Counted from the stretch's first letter, positions 32,693 through 41,514 are shown. The stretch: 64,000 nt of DNA from an uncultured Collinsella sp. (GCA_905208975.1 CAJLRE010000002.1:1-64000); one strand, 5' to 3'. A program made the numbers and translations. The notes: generated by a model from the letters alone, not told the origin.

Positions 32693-33976
32693 ATGGCTGA
32701 AGAATTCGATTTCCATCCGATGTGGGAGAGCCTCGGCATGAATCTTGCCGACCACGACATGCTGCTGGGCGCCGTGGGCCAGATGTACGGCGATATGTTC
32801 TTGACGCAGAACAATCGCCCCAAGTCCACGTCCTACCTGGACTTTGTGGCCACCAACATCCACAGCGGCCGTATTAAGGAGATGCTCGACAAGAAGGAGG
32901 CCGGCGAGGCCACCAAGATCGTCGGTTCGTTCTGCGTGTACGTGCCCGAGGAGATCGTGCTTGCCTGTGACGGTATTCCCGTGGGCCTGTGCTCGGGTGC
33001 CGATTGGGCAACCGATAAGGTCGAGGAGCATCTGCCGCGCAACACCTGCCCGCTTATCAAGAGCTTTGCCGGCTTTAAGCTGGGCGAGGTCTGCCCCTAC
33101 ATTGAGTCGAGTGACTTGGTGGTAGGCGAGAACACCTGCGATGGCAAGAAGAAGGCCTACGAGTTTTTTGCCACGCAAAAGAACATGTACGTCATGGATA
33201 TTCCCAACGTACACGACGAGTCGACGCTCGTGACCTGGAAGGCCGAGGTCAAGAAGCTCGCCGCCAAGATCGAGGAAGAGTGCGGCGTCACGATTACGCC
33301 TGAGCGTCTGAAGGCCGCCATCCACGCCGTCAATGAGAAGCGTCGCGCCCTGCAGCGCCTCGCTGCCACGCGCGCTGCCGACCCTGCGCCCATCAGCGGT
33401 CTTGACAGCCTGCTGACCGTTCAGGCCGCCTTTATGGACGACACGCCACGTCTGACCGGAGCCATTAACGATATGGCGGCCGAGTGTGAGCAGCGTGTCG
33501 AGGTCGGCGAGGGCGTGGCGCCCAAGGGGACTAAGCGCATCCTGTACACCGGTACGCCCATGGCCGTGCCCAACTGGAAGCTGTTCAACCTCATCGAGAA
33601 AGCCGGTGGCATTGTGGTAGGCGAGGAGTCCTGCACGGGCTCGCGCTATTACAAGGACCTGGTCGACGAGTCCGGTGAGACGGTCGACGAGATGCTCGAT
33701 GCCATCGCCGAGCGCTACTTTAAGATCAACTGCGCCGTCTTTACGCCCAACGACCAGCGTATGAAGGACATTGTCCAGATGGCCAAGGACCTGCATGCCG
33801 ACGGCATCGTCGACGTGGCCCTGCAGTTCTGCACGCTCTATGAGATGGAGTCCTTCGCCGTGGAGAAGGCCGCCGAGGAGGCGGGCATTCCGTTCATGCA
33901 CATCACGACCGACTACGCCGGCGAGGACGCAGGCCAATTGCAGACGCGCATCGAAGCTTTCTTGGAAACCATTTAG
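32693..33976 (+). CDS. HgdB/YjiM-like iron-sulfur protein (2-hydroxyacyl-CoA dehydratase family), paralog 1
   Basis: A 427-residue COG1775-type protein. Cysteines sit in [13 protein letters not shown] (about residue 119), [15 protein letters not shown] (149), [11 protein letters not shown] (314) and [14 protein letters not shown] (347). This pattern fits iron-sulfur ligands of 2-hydroxyacyl-CoA dehydratase subunits and of double-cubane cluster proteins (DCCP, described from Carboxydothermus). The first ~50 residues have no counterpart in paralog 2. With the activator at 35444 it should carry out ATP-driven low-potential reduction. No CoA-transferase or acyl-CoA gene is nearby, arguing against a classical amino-acid fermentation dehydratase. 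GAGAGGGG precedes the ATG. Confidence 0.87.
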   Translation: MAEEFDFHPMWESLGMNLADHDMLLGAVGQMYGDMFLTQNNRPKSTSYLDFVATNIHSGRIKEMLDKKEAGEATKIVGSFCVYVPEEIVLACDGIPVGLCSGADWATDKVEEHLPRNTCPLIKSFAGFKLGEVCPYIESSDLVVGENTCDGKKKAYEFFATQKNMYVMDIPNVHDESTLVTWKAEVKKLAAKIEEECGVTITPERLKAAIHAVNEKRRALQRLAATRAADPAPISGLDSLLTVQAAFMDDTPRLTGAINDMAAECEQRVEVGEGVAPKGTKRILYTGTPMAVPNWKLFNLIEKAGGIVVGEESCTGSRYYKDLVDESGETVDEMLDAIAERYFKINCAVFTPNDQRMKDIVQMAKDLHADGIVDVALQFCTLYEMESFAVEKAAEEAGIPFMHITTDYAGEDAGQLQTRIEAFLETI

Positions 33977-33992
33977 GGCTATACGTTCCGGC

Positions 33993-34091
33993 GGCTTCCC
34001 CAGGTACCCGATCTTGCCGTTCAAACCGTCGCTTGCGTACCAAAGTGCGCGGAGCTGCTCTTTCACGGCAACCTCGGGCGCCTGGGAAGCC
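33993..34091. repeat. palindromic intergenic element, copy 1
   Basis: A ~100-bp imperfect palindrome after paralog 1. The outer arms GGCTTCCCCAGGT.. and ..GCCTGGGAAGCC pair, and the centre is a hairpin GCGTAC-CAAA-GTGCGC (34035-34050). Its loop side shares an unbroken run of over 20 bases with copy 2 at 35290. No T-tract. Confidence 0.8.
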
Positions 34092-34125
34092 GTTTCCTTG
34101 GTTGGTTAAAAGGTTTAGGAGTTAT

Positions 34126-35289
34126 ATGTCGGAAAATATTGAGCAGCCGTTGCCCAGCACGTTTGAGGAGTTCAACGAGCAGCGCAAGGCCGCGTTTATT
34201 CGCGTCAAGGATTATAAACAGGCCGGCAATCGCCTGGTCGGCTTTTTGTGCAGCTATACGCCGCTCGAGATTATCGATGCCGCGGGGGCCGTAAGTGTCG
34301 CTCTGTGCGGTACGTCCGATGAGGTGATCCCCGAGGCCGAGAAGGTACTGCCCGCGAACCTCTGCCCGCTCATCAAGTCGACCTACGGCTTTGCCTACTC
34401 GCAAAAGTGCCCGTTTACGTACTTTAGCGACATGATCATCGGCGAGACCACCTGCGACGGCAAGAAGAAGATGTACGAGCTGCTGGGGGAGCTCAAGCGC
34501 ACGCACATTCTGCACCTGCCGCAGGGTCGCGATCGCGCCTACGAGCGTGAAAGCTGGTACGAGGAGTGCCGCCTACTCAAGGAGGAGCTCGAGAACTTCT
34601 ACGGCATCACGATTACCGACGATGACCTGCGCGCCGCCGTCCGTCGTCGCAACCGTTTGCGTGCGGCCCAGCTCGAGATGTTTGCGCTGCAGGCTAACCA
34701 GCCGGCGGCCATGAGCGGCGTCGACCTGATGAGCACCATGTTTGCCGGTACGTTCAGCTTTGATATCGAGGCCTATACGGATCAGCTGGAGCAAAAGGTT
34801 GCCAAGCTGCGCGAGGCCTACGACGCGGGCGAGCGCCCGGTTGCGGCGGATGCCAAGCGCATTCTGATCACCGGCTGCCCGGTGGGCGGCGTGATCAACA
34901 AGATAGGCCGTACTATCGAGTCCAATGGCGGCGTGGTCGTGTGCATGGACGACTGCTCGGGTGAGCGCACGGCGGCCATGATGATCGACCCCGATGCTCC
35001 CGATATCCTGCGCGCCATCGCCGACCGCTACCTGGATATCAACTGCTCGGTCATGACGCCCAACGACAGCCGCATGGGGAACACGCTTGCCATGTGCGAG
35101 AAGTATCATGTCGATGGCGTGGTAGAGAGCGTGCTACAGGCCTGCCACACCTTTAACGTGGAGAGTGCGCGCATGCAGGAAGCTGTCGAGGGTGCGGGCA
35201 TTCCGTATATGAAGATCGAGACCGACTACAGCAACGGCGACATGGGTCAGATTGAGACCCGCATCGCCGCCTTCATCGAAACCCTCTAG
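34126..35289 (+). CDS. HgdB/YjiM-like iron-sulfur protein, paralog 2
   Basis: A 387-residue paralog of 32693-33976, closer in length to E. coli YjiM. The four cysteine sites are conserved: [20 protein letters not shown] (about residue 80), [15 protein letters not shown] (110), [13 protein letters not shown] (277) and [14 protein letters not shown] (307). The two paralogs may form a heterodimer like HgdA/HgdB, or be separate homodimers served by one activator. The ATG at 34126 has AGGAG four bases upstream. Palindromic elements lie on both sides of the gene. Confidence 0.87.
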   Translation: MSENIEQPLPSTFEEFNEQRKAAFIRVKDYKQAGNRLVGFLCSYTPLEIIDAAGAVSVALCGTSDEVIPEAEKVLPANLCPLIKSTYGFAYSQKCPFTYFSDMIIGETTCDGKKKMYELLGELKRTHILHLPQGRDRAYERESWYEECRLLKEELENFYGITITDDDLRAAVRRRNRLRAAQLEMFALQANQPAAMSGVDLMSTMFAGTFSFDIEAYTDQLEQKVAKLREAYDAGERPVAADAKRILITGCPVGGVINKIGRTIESNGGVVVCMDDCSGERTAAMMIDPDAPDILRAIADRYLDINCSVMTPNDSRMGNTLAMCEKYHVDGVVESVLQACHTFNVESARMQEAVEGAGIPYMKIETDYSNGDMGQIETRIAAFIETL

Positions 35290-35387
35290 CTTCCTCAGGC
35301 ACCGGATCTTGCCCCTCAAACCGTCGCTTGCGTACCAAAGTACGCCGCGCTCCTCTTTCGGGGCAACCTCCGGCACCTGAGAAACCT
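35290..35387. repeat. palindromic intergenic element, copy 2
   Basis: Same architecture as 33993-34091. The arms CTTCCTCAGGCACCGGA and TCCGGCACCTGAG pair; the central hairpin GCGTAC-CAAA-GTACGC (35330-35345) is perfect. Arm differences from copy 1 are compensated on the opposite arm, so structure is conserved. Confidence 0.8.
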
Positions 35388-35443
35388 AGAGCTAAGGCGC
35401 CTGAACGCGCCGCTGTCTTTGATGTTTGGATTAGGAGAGAGCC

Positions 35444-36208
35444 ATGATAGGGATCGGGATCGATATCGGGTCTACGGCGGCTAAGGCTGCTGTGGTCGAC
35501 GGGGAGGGTTCGGTGGCGTGGACGTGCGTGCAGCCAACCGGGTTCTCCTCGGTCGATGCTTCCGAGCGGCTGCGCGAGGCACTGGCAGCGGCTGGCTATG
35601 ACGTGGCTGACGACGACGTGCGCGTGATCGCGACCGGCTACGGTCGTGTCGCCGTGCCCTATGCGCACAAGGTCGTGACCGAGATCACCTGCCACGGCAC
35701 CGGTGCCGTGCGCCTGTTTGGTGATCACGGCACGGTGATCGATGTGGGCGGTCAGGATACCAAGGTCATCCAACTCAAGGGCGGCCGCGTGGCCAAGTTC
35801 GCCATGAACGACAAGTGCGCTGCCGGCACGGGGCGCTTTTTGGAGATCATGGCCGATCGCCTGGGCATCTCGCAACAGCAGATGGCAGACCTTGCCCGCA
35901 CGGGCGAGCCGACCAAGATCAGCAGCATGTGCACGGTGTTTGCCGAAAGTGAGGTTATCGGCCTCATCGGTCGTGGCGAGCCGCGCGAGAACATTGCGCG
36001 CGGCGTGATCGAAAGCGTCGTGTCGCGCGTGGCGACTATGGCCGGGCAGGCGGCGGGTGCTCCGTACTACCTGACGGGAGGCCTGTGCGAGAACGCCTAC
36101 GTTGTGGAGCGGTTGGCCGCGCTGCTGGGGTCGTCGGTGACTACGTCGCCCCAGGCTCGCTTTGCCGGTGCCATCGGCGCGGCGATTCGCGCACAGGCGC
36201 TCAATTAA
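35444..36208 (+). CDS. 2-hydroxyacyl-CoA dehydratase activator-type ATPase (BadF/HgdC/YjiL family)
   Basis: A 254-residue ASKHA-fold ATPase, the electron donor (archerase) for HgdB-like proteins. It opens GIGIDIGSTAAKAAVVDG (phosphate 1) and has VIDVGGQDTKVIQL (phosphate 2). Two cysteines, NDKCAAGTGRFLE (about residue 125) and SSMCTVFAESEV (about 163), are positioned to hold one [4Fe-4S] cluster between the two subunits of a homodimer. YLTGGLCENAYVVERLAALL forms the adenosine site. Length is normal. It lies 155 bp after paralog 2 and ~70 bp before selD. Confidence 0.93.
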   Translation: MIGIGIDIGSTAAKAAVVDGEGSVAWTCVQPTGFSSVDASERLREALAAAGYDVADDDVRVIATGYGRVAVPYAHKVVTEITCHGTGAVRLFGDHGTVIDVGGQDTKVIQLKGGRVAKFAMNDKCAAGTGRFLEIMADRLGISQQQMADLARTGEPTKISSMCTVFAESEVIGLIGRGEPRENIARGVIESVVSRVATMAGQAAGAPYYLTGGLCENAYVVERLAALLGSSVTTSPQARFAGAIGAAIRAQALN

Positions 36209-36278
36209 TGCATCCGCCTTGGGCTCGCATTCATGCGTATACTGAGAGAAAATGATTGACCGATGAGAGGAGGTATCG

Positions 36279-37328
36279 ATGCCTGACGATCAGATTAAGC
36301 TCACGTCTATGACGGCCGCGAGCGGTTGAGCCGCTAAGTTGGCTCCTGGAGCCCTCGCCCAGGTCCTGGGCGACTTGCCCAATGTGCATAACGACAACCT
36401 ACTCGTGGGGTTCGATACCTCCGACGATGCGAGCGTCTTCCGCGTTGGCGATAACCTGGGTCTCGTGCAGTCCATCGACTTCTTCCCGCCGATGGTCGAC
36501 GACCCGTTTCTGTTCGGCCAGATTGCCGCGGCAAACTCGCTGTCGGACATCTACGCCATGGGCGGGCGGCCGAGCCATGCCATGAACCTGCTCTGCATAC
36601 CCAGTTGCCTGGGTGTTGAGGTTGCCGGCCAGATTCTGGCGGGCGGCGCCGACAAGTGCGTCGAGGCGGGCTGCTCTATCGCGGGCGGTCATACCATCAA
36701 CGACGACGAGCCCAAGTACGGCTTGTCTGTGAGCGGCTTTGTCGCGCTCGACCGCATGCTCGCCAACAGCGGCGCGCGCGCTGGCGATGTCCTGCTGCTG
36801 ACCAAGGCGATCGGCTCTGGCATCATCACCACGGCCATTAAGGGCGAGCTCATCGAGCAGGACGAGGCCGCAGCCATGTTCGACTCGATGCGCACCCTCA
36901 ACGAGGCCCCGATTCGTCTGGCCGAGGGCCTCGAGCTTCACGGCTGCACCGATGTCACGGGCTTTGGCCTGATCGGGCACGCGTGCGAGATGGCCGAGGG
37001 CTCGGGCGTGCAGATTGAGCTTGTGTCGGGGGCGGTGCCGCTCTTTGACCAGGTGCTCGACATGGCGCGTCTGGGCATTATCCCCGCGGGCTCCTACCGC
37101 AATCAGGACTTTTTTGGCCCGCGTGTGGCTGCCGACGAGGACCTGGAGCCGGGCATGTTGGATGCGCTGTACGATCCGCAGACCTCGGGCGGTTTGCTCA
37201 TCGCGGCGCCTGCTGCCGATGTGGATGGGCTTGCGCGTCGCCTGCATGCCGAGGGGCGCATCGCGGCCGTTGTCGGGCGCGTGTGCGAGGCGGAGCCGGG
37301 CGGTCCTGCCGTCCGCGTTGTTCGCTAG
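36279..37328 (+). CDS. selD: selenide, water dikinase (selenoprotein)
   Basis: A 349-residue enzyme making selenophosphate from selenide and ATP. In-frame TGA at 36327-36329 is codon 17, in TAASG-U-AAKLAPGAL, exactly where SelD has its catalytic Cys or Sec, so the frame is read through as selenocysteine. The second Cys of the usual CGCK loop is Ala here. Other features: VGFDTSDDASVFRVGDN, AANSLSDIYAMGGRPSHAMN, AGGHTINDDEPKYGLSV, DVTGFGLIGHACEMA and DPQTSGGLLIAAP. GAGAGGAGG precedes the ATG. It feeds SelA (60555) and probably the YedF cluster that follows. Confidence 0.95.
36357..36371 (+). promoter_or_regulatory. SECIS-like hairpin in selD
   Basis: GCCCAG-GTC-CTGGGC, a perfect 6-bp stem with an apical GU, starts 27 nt after the TGA at 36327-36329. 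It fits the bacterial SECIS position recognised by SelB. A smaller GGCTC/GAGCC stem (36341-36353) lies between. Confidence 0.55.
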
Positions 37329-37389
37329 CCCGCACGTTTATGTAACTGTTTGCCGTTCTCTAGAACGGCTCTTTCGAAAGGAATTTGCT

Positions 37390-38016
37390 ATGTCTACCAA
37401 GATTGAAGTCAATGCCATGGGCGATGCCTGCCCGCTGCCCGTCGTCAAGACGCTCAAAGCTCTGAAGCAGCTCGATGGCGAGGGCGCCGTCGTGACCTCG
37501 GTCGACAACGAGACCGCCGTCAAGAACATCTCCAAGATGGCGCAGGAGAAAGGCTGCACGGCCTCGGTCGAGAAGGTTTCTGACGCCGAGTGGCACGTGA
37601 CCGTGGCGACCTCTGGCGCCGTTGCCATGGCCGATCCCGAGCAGGATGGCGCTGCCTTCTGTGATGCCAGCGCCGGCAAGGGCAGGCTCGTCATTTCCGT
37701 CTACACCGACTGCATGGGCCGTGGCGACGACGAGCTGGGCCACAAGCTCATGAAGGCCTTCATCTTTGCCGTGACGCAGCAGGAGGAGCTGCCCGCGACC
37801 ATGCTGTTCTACAACGGCGGCGCCAAGCTCACCGTCGAGGGCTCGCCGGTGCTCGACGACCTGAAGGGCCTGGCCGAGCAGGGTGTCGAGATTCTCACCT
37901 GTGGTACCTGCCTCGACCACTATGGCATTAAAGACCAGCTTGCGGTGGGCGAGGTCACCAACATGTACGTGATCGTGGAGAAGATGGAGCAGGCCGTGCG
38001 CGTCGTGCGCCCGTAG
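37390..38016 (+). CDS. yedF: sulfurtransferase-like selenium metabolism protein YedF
   Basis: A 208-residue two-domain protein. The N-terminal TusA-like domain has NAMGDACPLPVVKTLKAL with the carrier Cys; the C-terminal DsrE-like domain (from about residue 100) has LVISVYTDCMGRGDDELGHK and GVEILTCGTCLDHYGIKDQL. This fusion is the selenium-associated YedF type typically next to selD. It is thought to carry persulfide or perselenide. AAAGGA lies seven bases before the ATG; it follows selD after 61 bp. Confidence 0.92.
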   Translation: MSTKIEVNAMGDACPLPVVKTLKALKQLDGEGAVVTSVDNETAVKNISKMAQEKGCTASVEKVSDAEWHVTVATSGAVAMADPEQDGAAFCDASAGKGRLVISVYTDCMGRGDDELGHKLMKAFIFAVTQQEELPATMLFYNGGAKLTVEGSPVLDDLKGLAEQGVEILTCGTCLDHYGIKDQLAVGEVTNMYVIVEKMEQAVRVVRP

Positions 38017-38035
38017 CGTATTGGTTGGAGTTGCC

Positions 38036-38287
38036 ATGAGGGAGAAGCGCCCGGCGCTTGTCATCACGTTTCCCACCACGGCGGCCGCCATGGGCTGCGA
38101 GTCCCTGTGCATCGAGCGCGGCCTTCCCGGGCGAACGATTCCCGTGCCCGGGGAGGTCGCTGCCGGCTGTGGTCTGGCGTGGAAAGCGTTGCCTGCCGAT
38201 GAGGAGCTGCTGCGCGGCGAACTCGCCGCGGCGGGCGTTCCCACCGAGGGCTATACCGTGATTGATATGTGGGAGGTCGTGCGATGA
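38036..38287 (+). CDS. DUF3343 putative Se/S carrier protein
   Basis: An 83-residue protein with the DUF3343 pattern: LVITFPTTAAAMGCESLCIE at the start and GRTIPVPGEVAAGCGLAWKA with the conserved Cys-Gly. The family occurs beside SelD/YedF in organisms that handle selenium and is proposed to be a small carrier. GGAG stands five bases before ATG 38036. Its stop overlaps the start of the next gene (ATGA), indicating coupled translation. Confidence 0.88.
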   Translation: MREKRPALVITFPTTAAAMGCESLCIERGLPGRTIPVPGEVAAGCGLAWKALPADEELLRGELAAAGVPTEGYTVIDMWEVVR

Positions 38288-39423
38288 TCTACCTGGATAA
38301 CGCGGCGACGACCATGCACAAGCCGCAGACGGTCATCGATGCCGTGACGCAGGCGATGTGCTCGCTCGGCAATGCCGGGCGCGGCGCCACGTCGGGTGCC
38401 CTCGATGCCGCTCGTACGATTCACGGTTGCCGTGCCAAGCTCGCGCGCCTTTTAGGTTGCCCGAGGGCGGACCATGTGTGCTTTACGCCCAACTCTACGG
38501 CGGCGCTCAACACCGCCATCTGTGGCGTGGTGCGCCCCGGCGACCGCGTGGTCACGACGGTGCTCGAGCACAACTCCGTGCTGCGTCCGCTCAACCGCCT
38601 GGCAGTGGAGCGGGGTGTGACCGTTGAGCATGCGGGCTGTGACGCGAACGGCGTGCTCGACTATGACGAGCTCGAGCGGCTGGTCACGCCCGGTACGCGT
38701 ACCGTGGTGGTGACGCATGCCTCTAATGTGACCGGCAACGCGGTCGACATTGCGCGCGTGGCGGCCTTGGCACATGCCGCGGGTGCGCTTGTGATCGTCG
38801 ATGCCTCGCAGTCTGCCGGTACGGCGCATATCGATATGCAGGCCATGGGGCTCGACGTGGTGTGCTTTACCGGCCACAAGGGGCTCATGGGCCCGCAGGG
38901 CACCGGCGGCCTGGCCGTGGCGGAGGGCGTCGACGTGGCGCCCTGGGCCATGGGCGGCACGGGCGTGCACAGCTTCGATGCGTTACAGCCCATGGAGTGG
39001 CCCACGCGGCTCGAGGCGGGCACGCTCAACGGTCACGGCATAGCGGGCCTTTCCGCAGGCCTTGATTTTATCGAGGCACAAGGCGGGGTGGAGACGATTG
39101 CAGCTCACGAACGCGCACTCGCCGAACGTTTCCTCTCCGGCGCTCGCGAAATCCCCAGCATTGTACTTTACGGTGCGTTTGACCAACCTGCGCGCTCGGC
39201 GATCGTGTCGCTCAACGTGGGCGATATCGACTCTGCCGAGATCTCGGACGCGCTCATGCAAGGGTGGGGGATTGCGACGCGCCCCGGTGCCCATTGCGCT
39301 CCGCTCATGCACCGCGCGTTAGGTACCGAGCGCCAGGGTGTCGTCCGCTTCTCGTTTGGGTATTTCAACACGACCGAAGAAGTCGACACGGCTATCGATG
39401 CTCTGCGCAATTTAGTCTGCTAA
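38284..39423 (+). CDS. cysteine desulfurase-like aminotransferase of the selenium cluster
   Basis: A 379-residue class V PLP enzyme (EF2568-type family, NifS/CsdB-like). Signatures: MIYLDNAATTMHKPQTVIDA, HVCFTPNSTAALNTAICG, TVVVTHASNVTGN, and the PLP lysine in VCFTGHKGLMGPQGTGGL. The active-site cysteine region near the C-terminus is ATRPGAHCAPLMHRALG. Members of this family near selD, yedF and DUF3343 are thought to release selenium or sulfur for selenophosphate synthesis. The start overlaps the DUF3343 stop by four bases. Confidence 0.9.
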   Translation: MIYLDNAATTMHKPQTVIDAVTQAMCSLGNAGRGATSGALDAARTIHGCRAKLARLLGCPRADHVCFTPNSTAALNTAICGVVRPGDRVVTTVLEHNSVLRPLNRLAVERGVTVEHAGCDANGVLDYDELERLVTPGTRTVVVTHASNVTGNAVDIARVAALAHAAGALVIVDASQSAGTAHIDMQAMGLDVVCFTGHKGLMGPQGTGGLAVAEGVDVAPWAMGGTGVHSFDALQPMEWPTRLEAGTLNGHGIAGLSAGLDFIEAQGGVETIAAHERALAERFLSGAREIPSIVLYGAFDQPARSAIVSLNVGDIDSAEISDALMQGWGIATRPGAHCAPLMHRALGTERQGVVRFSFGYFNTTEEVDTAIDALRNLVC

Positions 39424-39446
39424 AGCTGCTGGACCGTTTATACTTG

Positions 39447-39479
39447 CGGGACGGGTATTTTGCCCGTCCCGTTTTTGTT
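39447..39479 (+). terminator. terminator of the selenium cluster
   Basis: GGGACGGG (39448-39455) pairs with CCCGTCCC (39463-39470) around TATTTTG, followed by GTTTTTGTTT. Confidence 0.93.
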
Positions 39480-39499
39480 TCGACCCGAAAGGTGTGCCT

Positions 39500-40858
39500 A
39501 TGCCCTCATCTGCACCGCGCGGTCTGCGCTCCGACCATGTCGTCACCGTCGGCATCGCCCTGTTTTCGATGCTCTTTGGCGCCGGCAACCTCATCATTCC
39601 ACCGTTGCTGGCGCTCCAGGCCGGCACGGCCACACCGCTTGCCATGGTTGGCTTTTTGATTGCCGCCATCGGCCTGCCCGTCATGGGCTTTATCGCCGTG
39701 GCGCTTGCCGGCACGGCGCGTGAGCTTGCCAGCCGCGTGCACCCCAAGTTTGGCGAGTTCTTTGTTGCGGCAGTGTATCTGGCCATCGGCCCGTGCCTGG
39801 CCATTCCGCGTACGAGTTCCACGGCCTTCGAGATGCTGGTGCCGCTGTTGCCCGAGGGCGTCTCGCTCGGCACGGCGCGTCTGGTGTTTGCCATTTGCTT
39901 CTTTGTCGTCGCGTTTGCGCTCACGCTGCGCCCGGGCGTCATCACGCGTGTGCTCGGCCGCATTACGGGCCCCGCGCTCATTGCGCTCATCGTGCTGGTC
40001 GTGGGTGCCGCCGTGGTCTCGCCGTTGGGTCCCGCTGTCGCGCCGCAGGCTCCCTATGATGCCGGAGCTGCGGTCCAGGGCTTTCTGACCGGCTACCAGA
40101 CCATGGACCTGCTTGCGTCGCTCGCCTTCGGCATCATCATCGCCGAGACCATTCACGAGTTGGGCGTGACCGACGACAAGCGCGTCGCTTTTGAAATTTC
40201 ACGCTCCGGTGTGATCGCCGGCTTGCTCATGGCCATCATCTATTGCGGCTTGGCCCTTGCCGGTATGCAGCTCGGCACCGTGATGCCCGATGCCACCAAC
40301 GGCGCTGCCATCCTCGCCCGTTCGGCCTCCATGCACTTTGGTCTTGCCGGCACGGTCGTGGTCTTTGCGATCTTTTTCCTCGCCTGCATGAACGTGTGCA
40401 TCGGCCTCATCAGCTGCTGCTCGCGTTACTTCTGCGAGACGTATGTGGTCGAAGGGGGAGCGGAGGCGTCCGAGGAGGCCATGCGCCGTCCCTTTGCGGT
40501 TCTCGCCTTTGTGTTCGCGGCGTTTTCGTGCGTGCTTTCCAACGTGGGTCTCGACATGATCCTTATGTTCTCGGTGCCCATGCTCAACGCCTTGTACCCC
40601 GTTGCCATTGTGCTGGTGCTTATGGGCCTGGTGCACGGCTTTTGCGACGCTCATCCGCAGGTGTGGGTCTGGGTCGGCGGCGTCGTTACTGTGCAGAGCG
40701 TGATCACCTCGGTCCGCGATGCGTTCTTTGCGGGCACATGGCTGCCGTTTGATGCGCTACCCCTGGCAGACATCGGTGCCGCGTGGGCGCCGGTCGCCGT
40801 AGTTGCCTTTGTGATCGGTCTGCTCCACAGCAAGTTTGTTGCGCATTCGAGGAGCTAA
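39500..40858 (+). CDS. brnQ: branched-chain amino acid transport protein (LIVCS family)
   Basis: A 452-residue membrane protein with about 12 helices. It opens with the BrnQ signature VTVGIALFSMLFGAGNLIIP and has LAIGPCLAIPRTSSTAFEM and GFLTGYQTMDLLASLAFGII. These symporters import Leu/Ile/Val with sodium or protons. AAAGG lies seven bases before ATG 39500. It is flanked by a terminator and the tRNA genes, so it is a separate unit. Confidence 0.93.
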   Translation: MPSSAPRGLRSDHVVTVGIALFSMLFGAGNLIIPPLLALQAGTATPLAMVGFLIAAIGLPVMGFIAVALAGTARELASRVHPKFGEFFVAAVYLAIGPCLAIPRTSSTAFEMLVPLLPEGVSLGTARLVFAICFFVVAFALTLRPGVITRVLGRITGPALIALIVLVVGAAVVSPLGPAVAPQAPYDAGAAVQGFLTGYQTMDLLASLAFGIIIAETIHELGVTDDKRVAFEISRSGVIAGLLMAIIYCGLALAGMQLGTVMPDATNGAAILARSASMHFGLAGTVVVFAIFFLACMNVCIGLISCCSRYFCETYVVEGGAEASEEAMRRPFAVLAFVFAAFSCVLSNVGLDMILMFSVPMLNALYPVAIVLVLMGLVHGFCDAHPQVWVWVGGVVTVQSVITSVRDAFFAGTWLPFDALPLADIGAAWAPVAVVAFVIGLLHSKFVAHSRS

Positions 40859-40949
40859 GACATCAATGCTTGCACAGGCGGGGAGTCTCCCCTATAATTT
40901 CCTTCGCTTTGGGACACGCAAGGTTTAGACCTTAGCTGCTCAACACCTT

Positions 40950-41026
40950 CGGGACGTGGCGCAGTTTGGTAGCGCGCCTGCTTTGGGAGCAGGATGTCGC
41001 AGGTTCAAATCCTGTCGTCCCGACCA
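40950..41026 (+). tRNA. tRNA-Pro(TGG)
   Basis: A 77-nt cloverleaf. The acceptor arm CGGGACG pairs with CGTCCCG, the anticodon stem-loop is CCTGCTTTGGGAGCAGG with TGG at 40984-40986, the T-arm GCAGGTTCAAATCCTGT, and CCA is encoded. Confidence 0.97.
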
Positions 41027-41032
41027 TATCTT

Positions 41033-41106
41033 GCGGGCGTAGTTCAATGGTAGAACCCCAGCCTTCCAAGCTGATGACGCGGGTTCGATTCCCGTCGCCC
41101 GCTCCA
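41033..41106 (+). tRNA. tRNA-Gly(TCC)
   Basis: A 74-nt cloverleaf. The acceptor arm GCGGGCG pairs with CGCCCGC, the anticodon loop CTTCCAA has TCC at 41065-41067, the T-arm is GCGGGTTCGATTCCCGT, and CCA is encoded. It lies six bases after tRNA-Pro. Confidence 0.97.
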
Positions 41107-41167
41107 TAAGAATTGTTTTAACGGCTTTGGTTTCCTTTGGGGATCAGAGCTGTTTTTGTTTACGCGC

Positions 41168-41190
41168 CGGGCGACGGGAATCGAACCCGC
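41168..41190 (-). repeat. inverted partial copy of the tRNA-Gly 3' end
   Basis: The minus strand here repeats without mismatch 23 bases of the tRNA-Gly T-arm and acceptor (41079-41101). No complete second tRNA is present. The copy is inverted relative to the tRNA, unlike a normal att duplication. Confidence 0.85.
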
Positions 41191-41356
41191 TCCGCGCCCA
41201 CCTAAGTTGCGGTTAAATACGGACTGTCTTTTGGCTTTTGCGAACCCATTGAAGTCCGGGGTAGCTAATTTGGAGCGGGTTTTTGACTGCTCTAGCGATC
41301 GGCTGGCAAATGTGGCCAAAAAAGCCCTGCCCCAAAATGACTGGTCTGGTGTTGAG

Positions 41357-41514
41357 CCACGAAAGCGGCCCATCTACTACGTTTGGCCCGCAGGGGTCGA
41401 CCATAGCAGCAGTTTCGGAAAATCGGCAAGCCGTCTACCAGCTGTTTTGATATTTCGGATTTCTGTATGGTCGAGGGTAATCGGTTAAACGTAGTAGATG
41501 GGCCCATTTCGTGG
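41357..41514. mobile_element. palindromic element with 28-bp inverted arms
   Basis: Arm 41357-41384 and arm 41487-41514 are inverse copies with two mismatches (core CCATCTACTACGTTT / AAACGTAGTAGATGG). A second pair, GTCGACCATA and TATGGTCGAG, lies inside. No transposase is encoded in the ~100-bp middle, so it may be a non-autonomous (MITE-like) or REP-like element. The remaining gap from 41107 to 41652 contains only the tRNA copy and no gene. Confidence 0.55.

Noticed and set aside
41044..41373. A 109-codon minus-strand frame ending in SGRRESNPRHQLGRLGFYH.
   Set aside because: The C-terminal part is a translation of the tRNA-Gly gene and its inverted copy, a well-known false ORF type.
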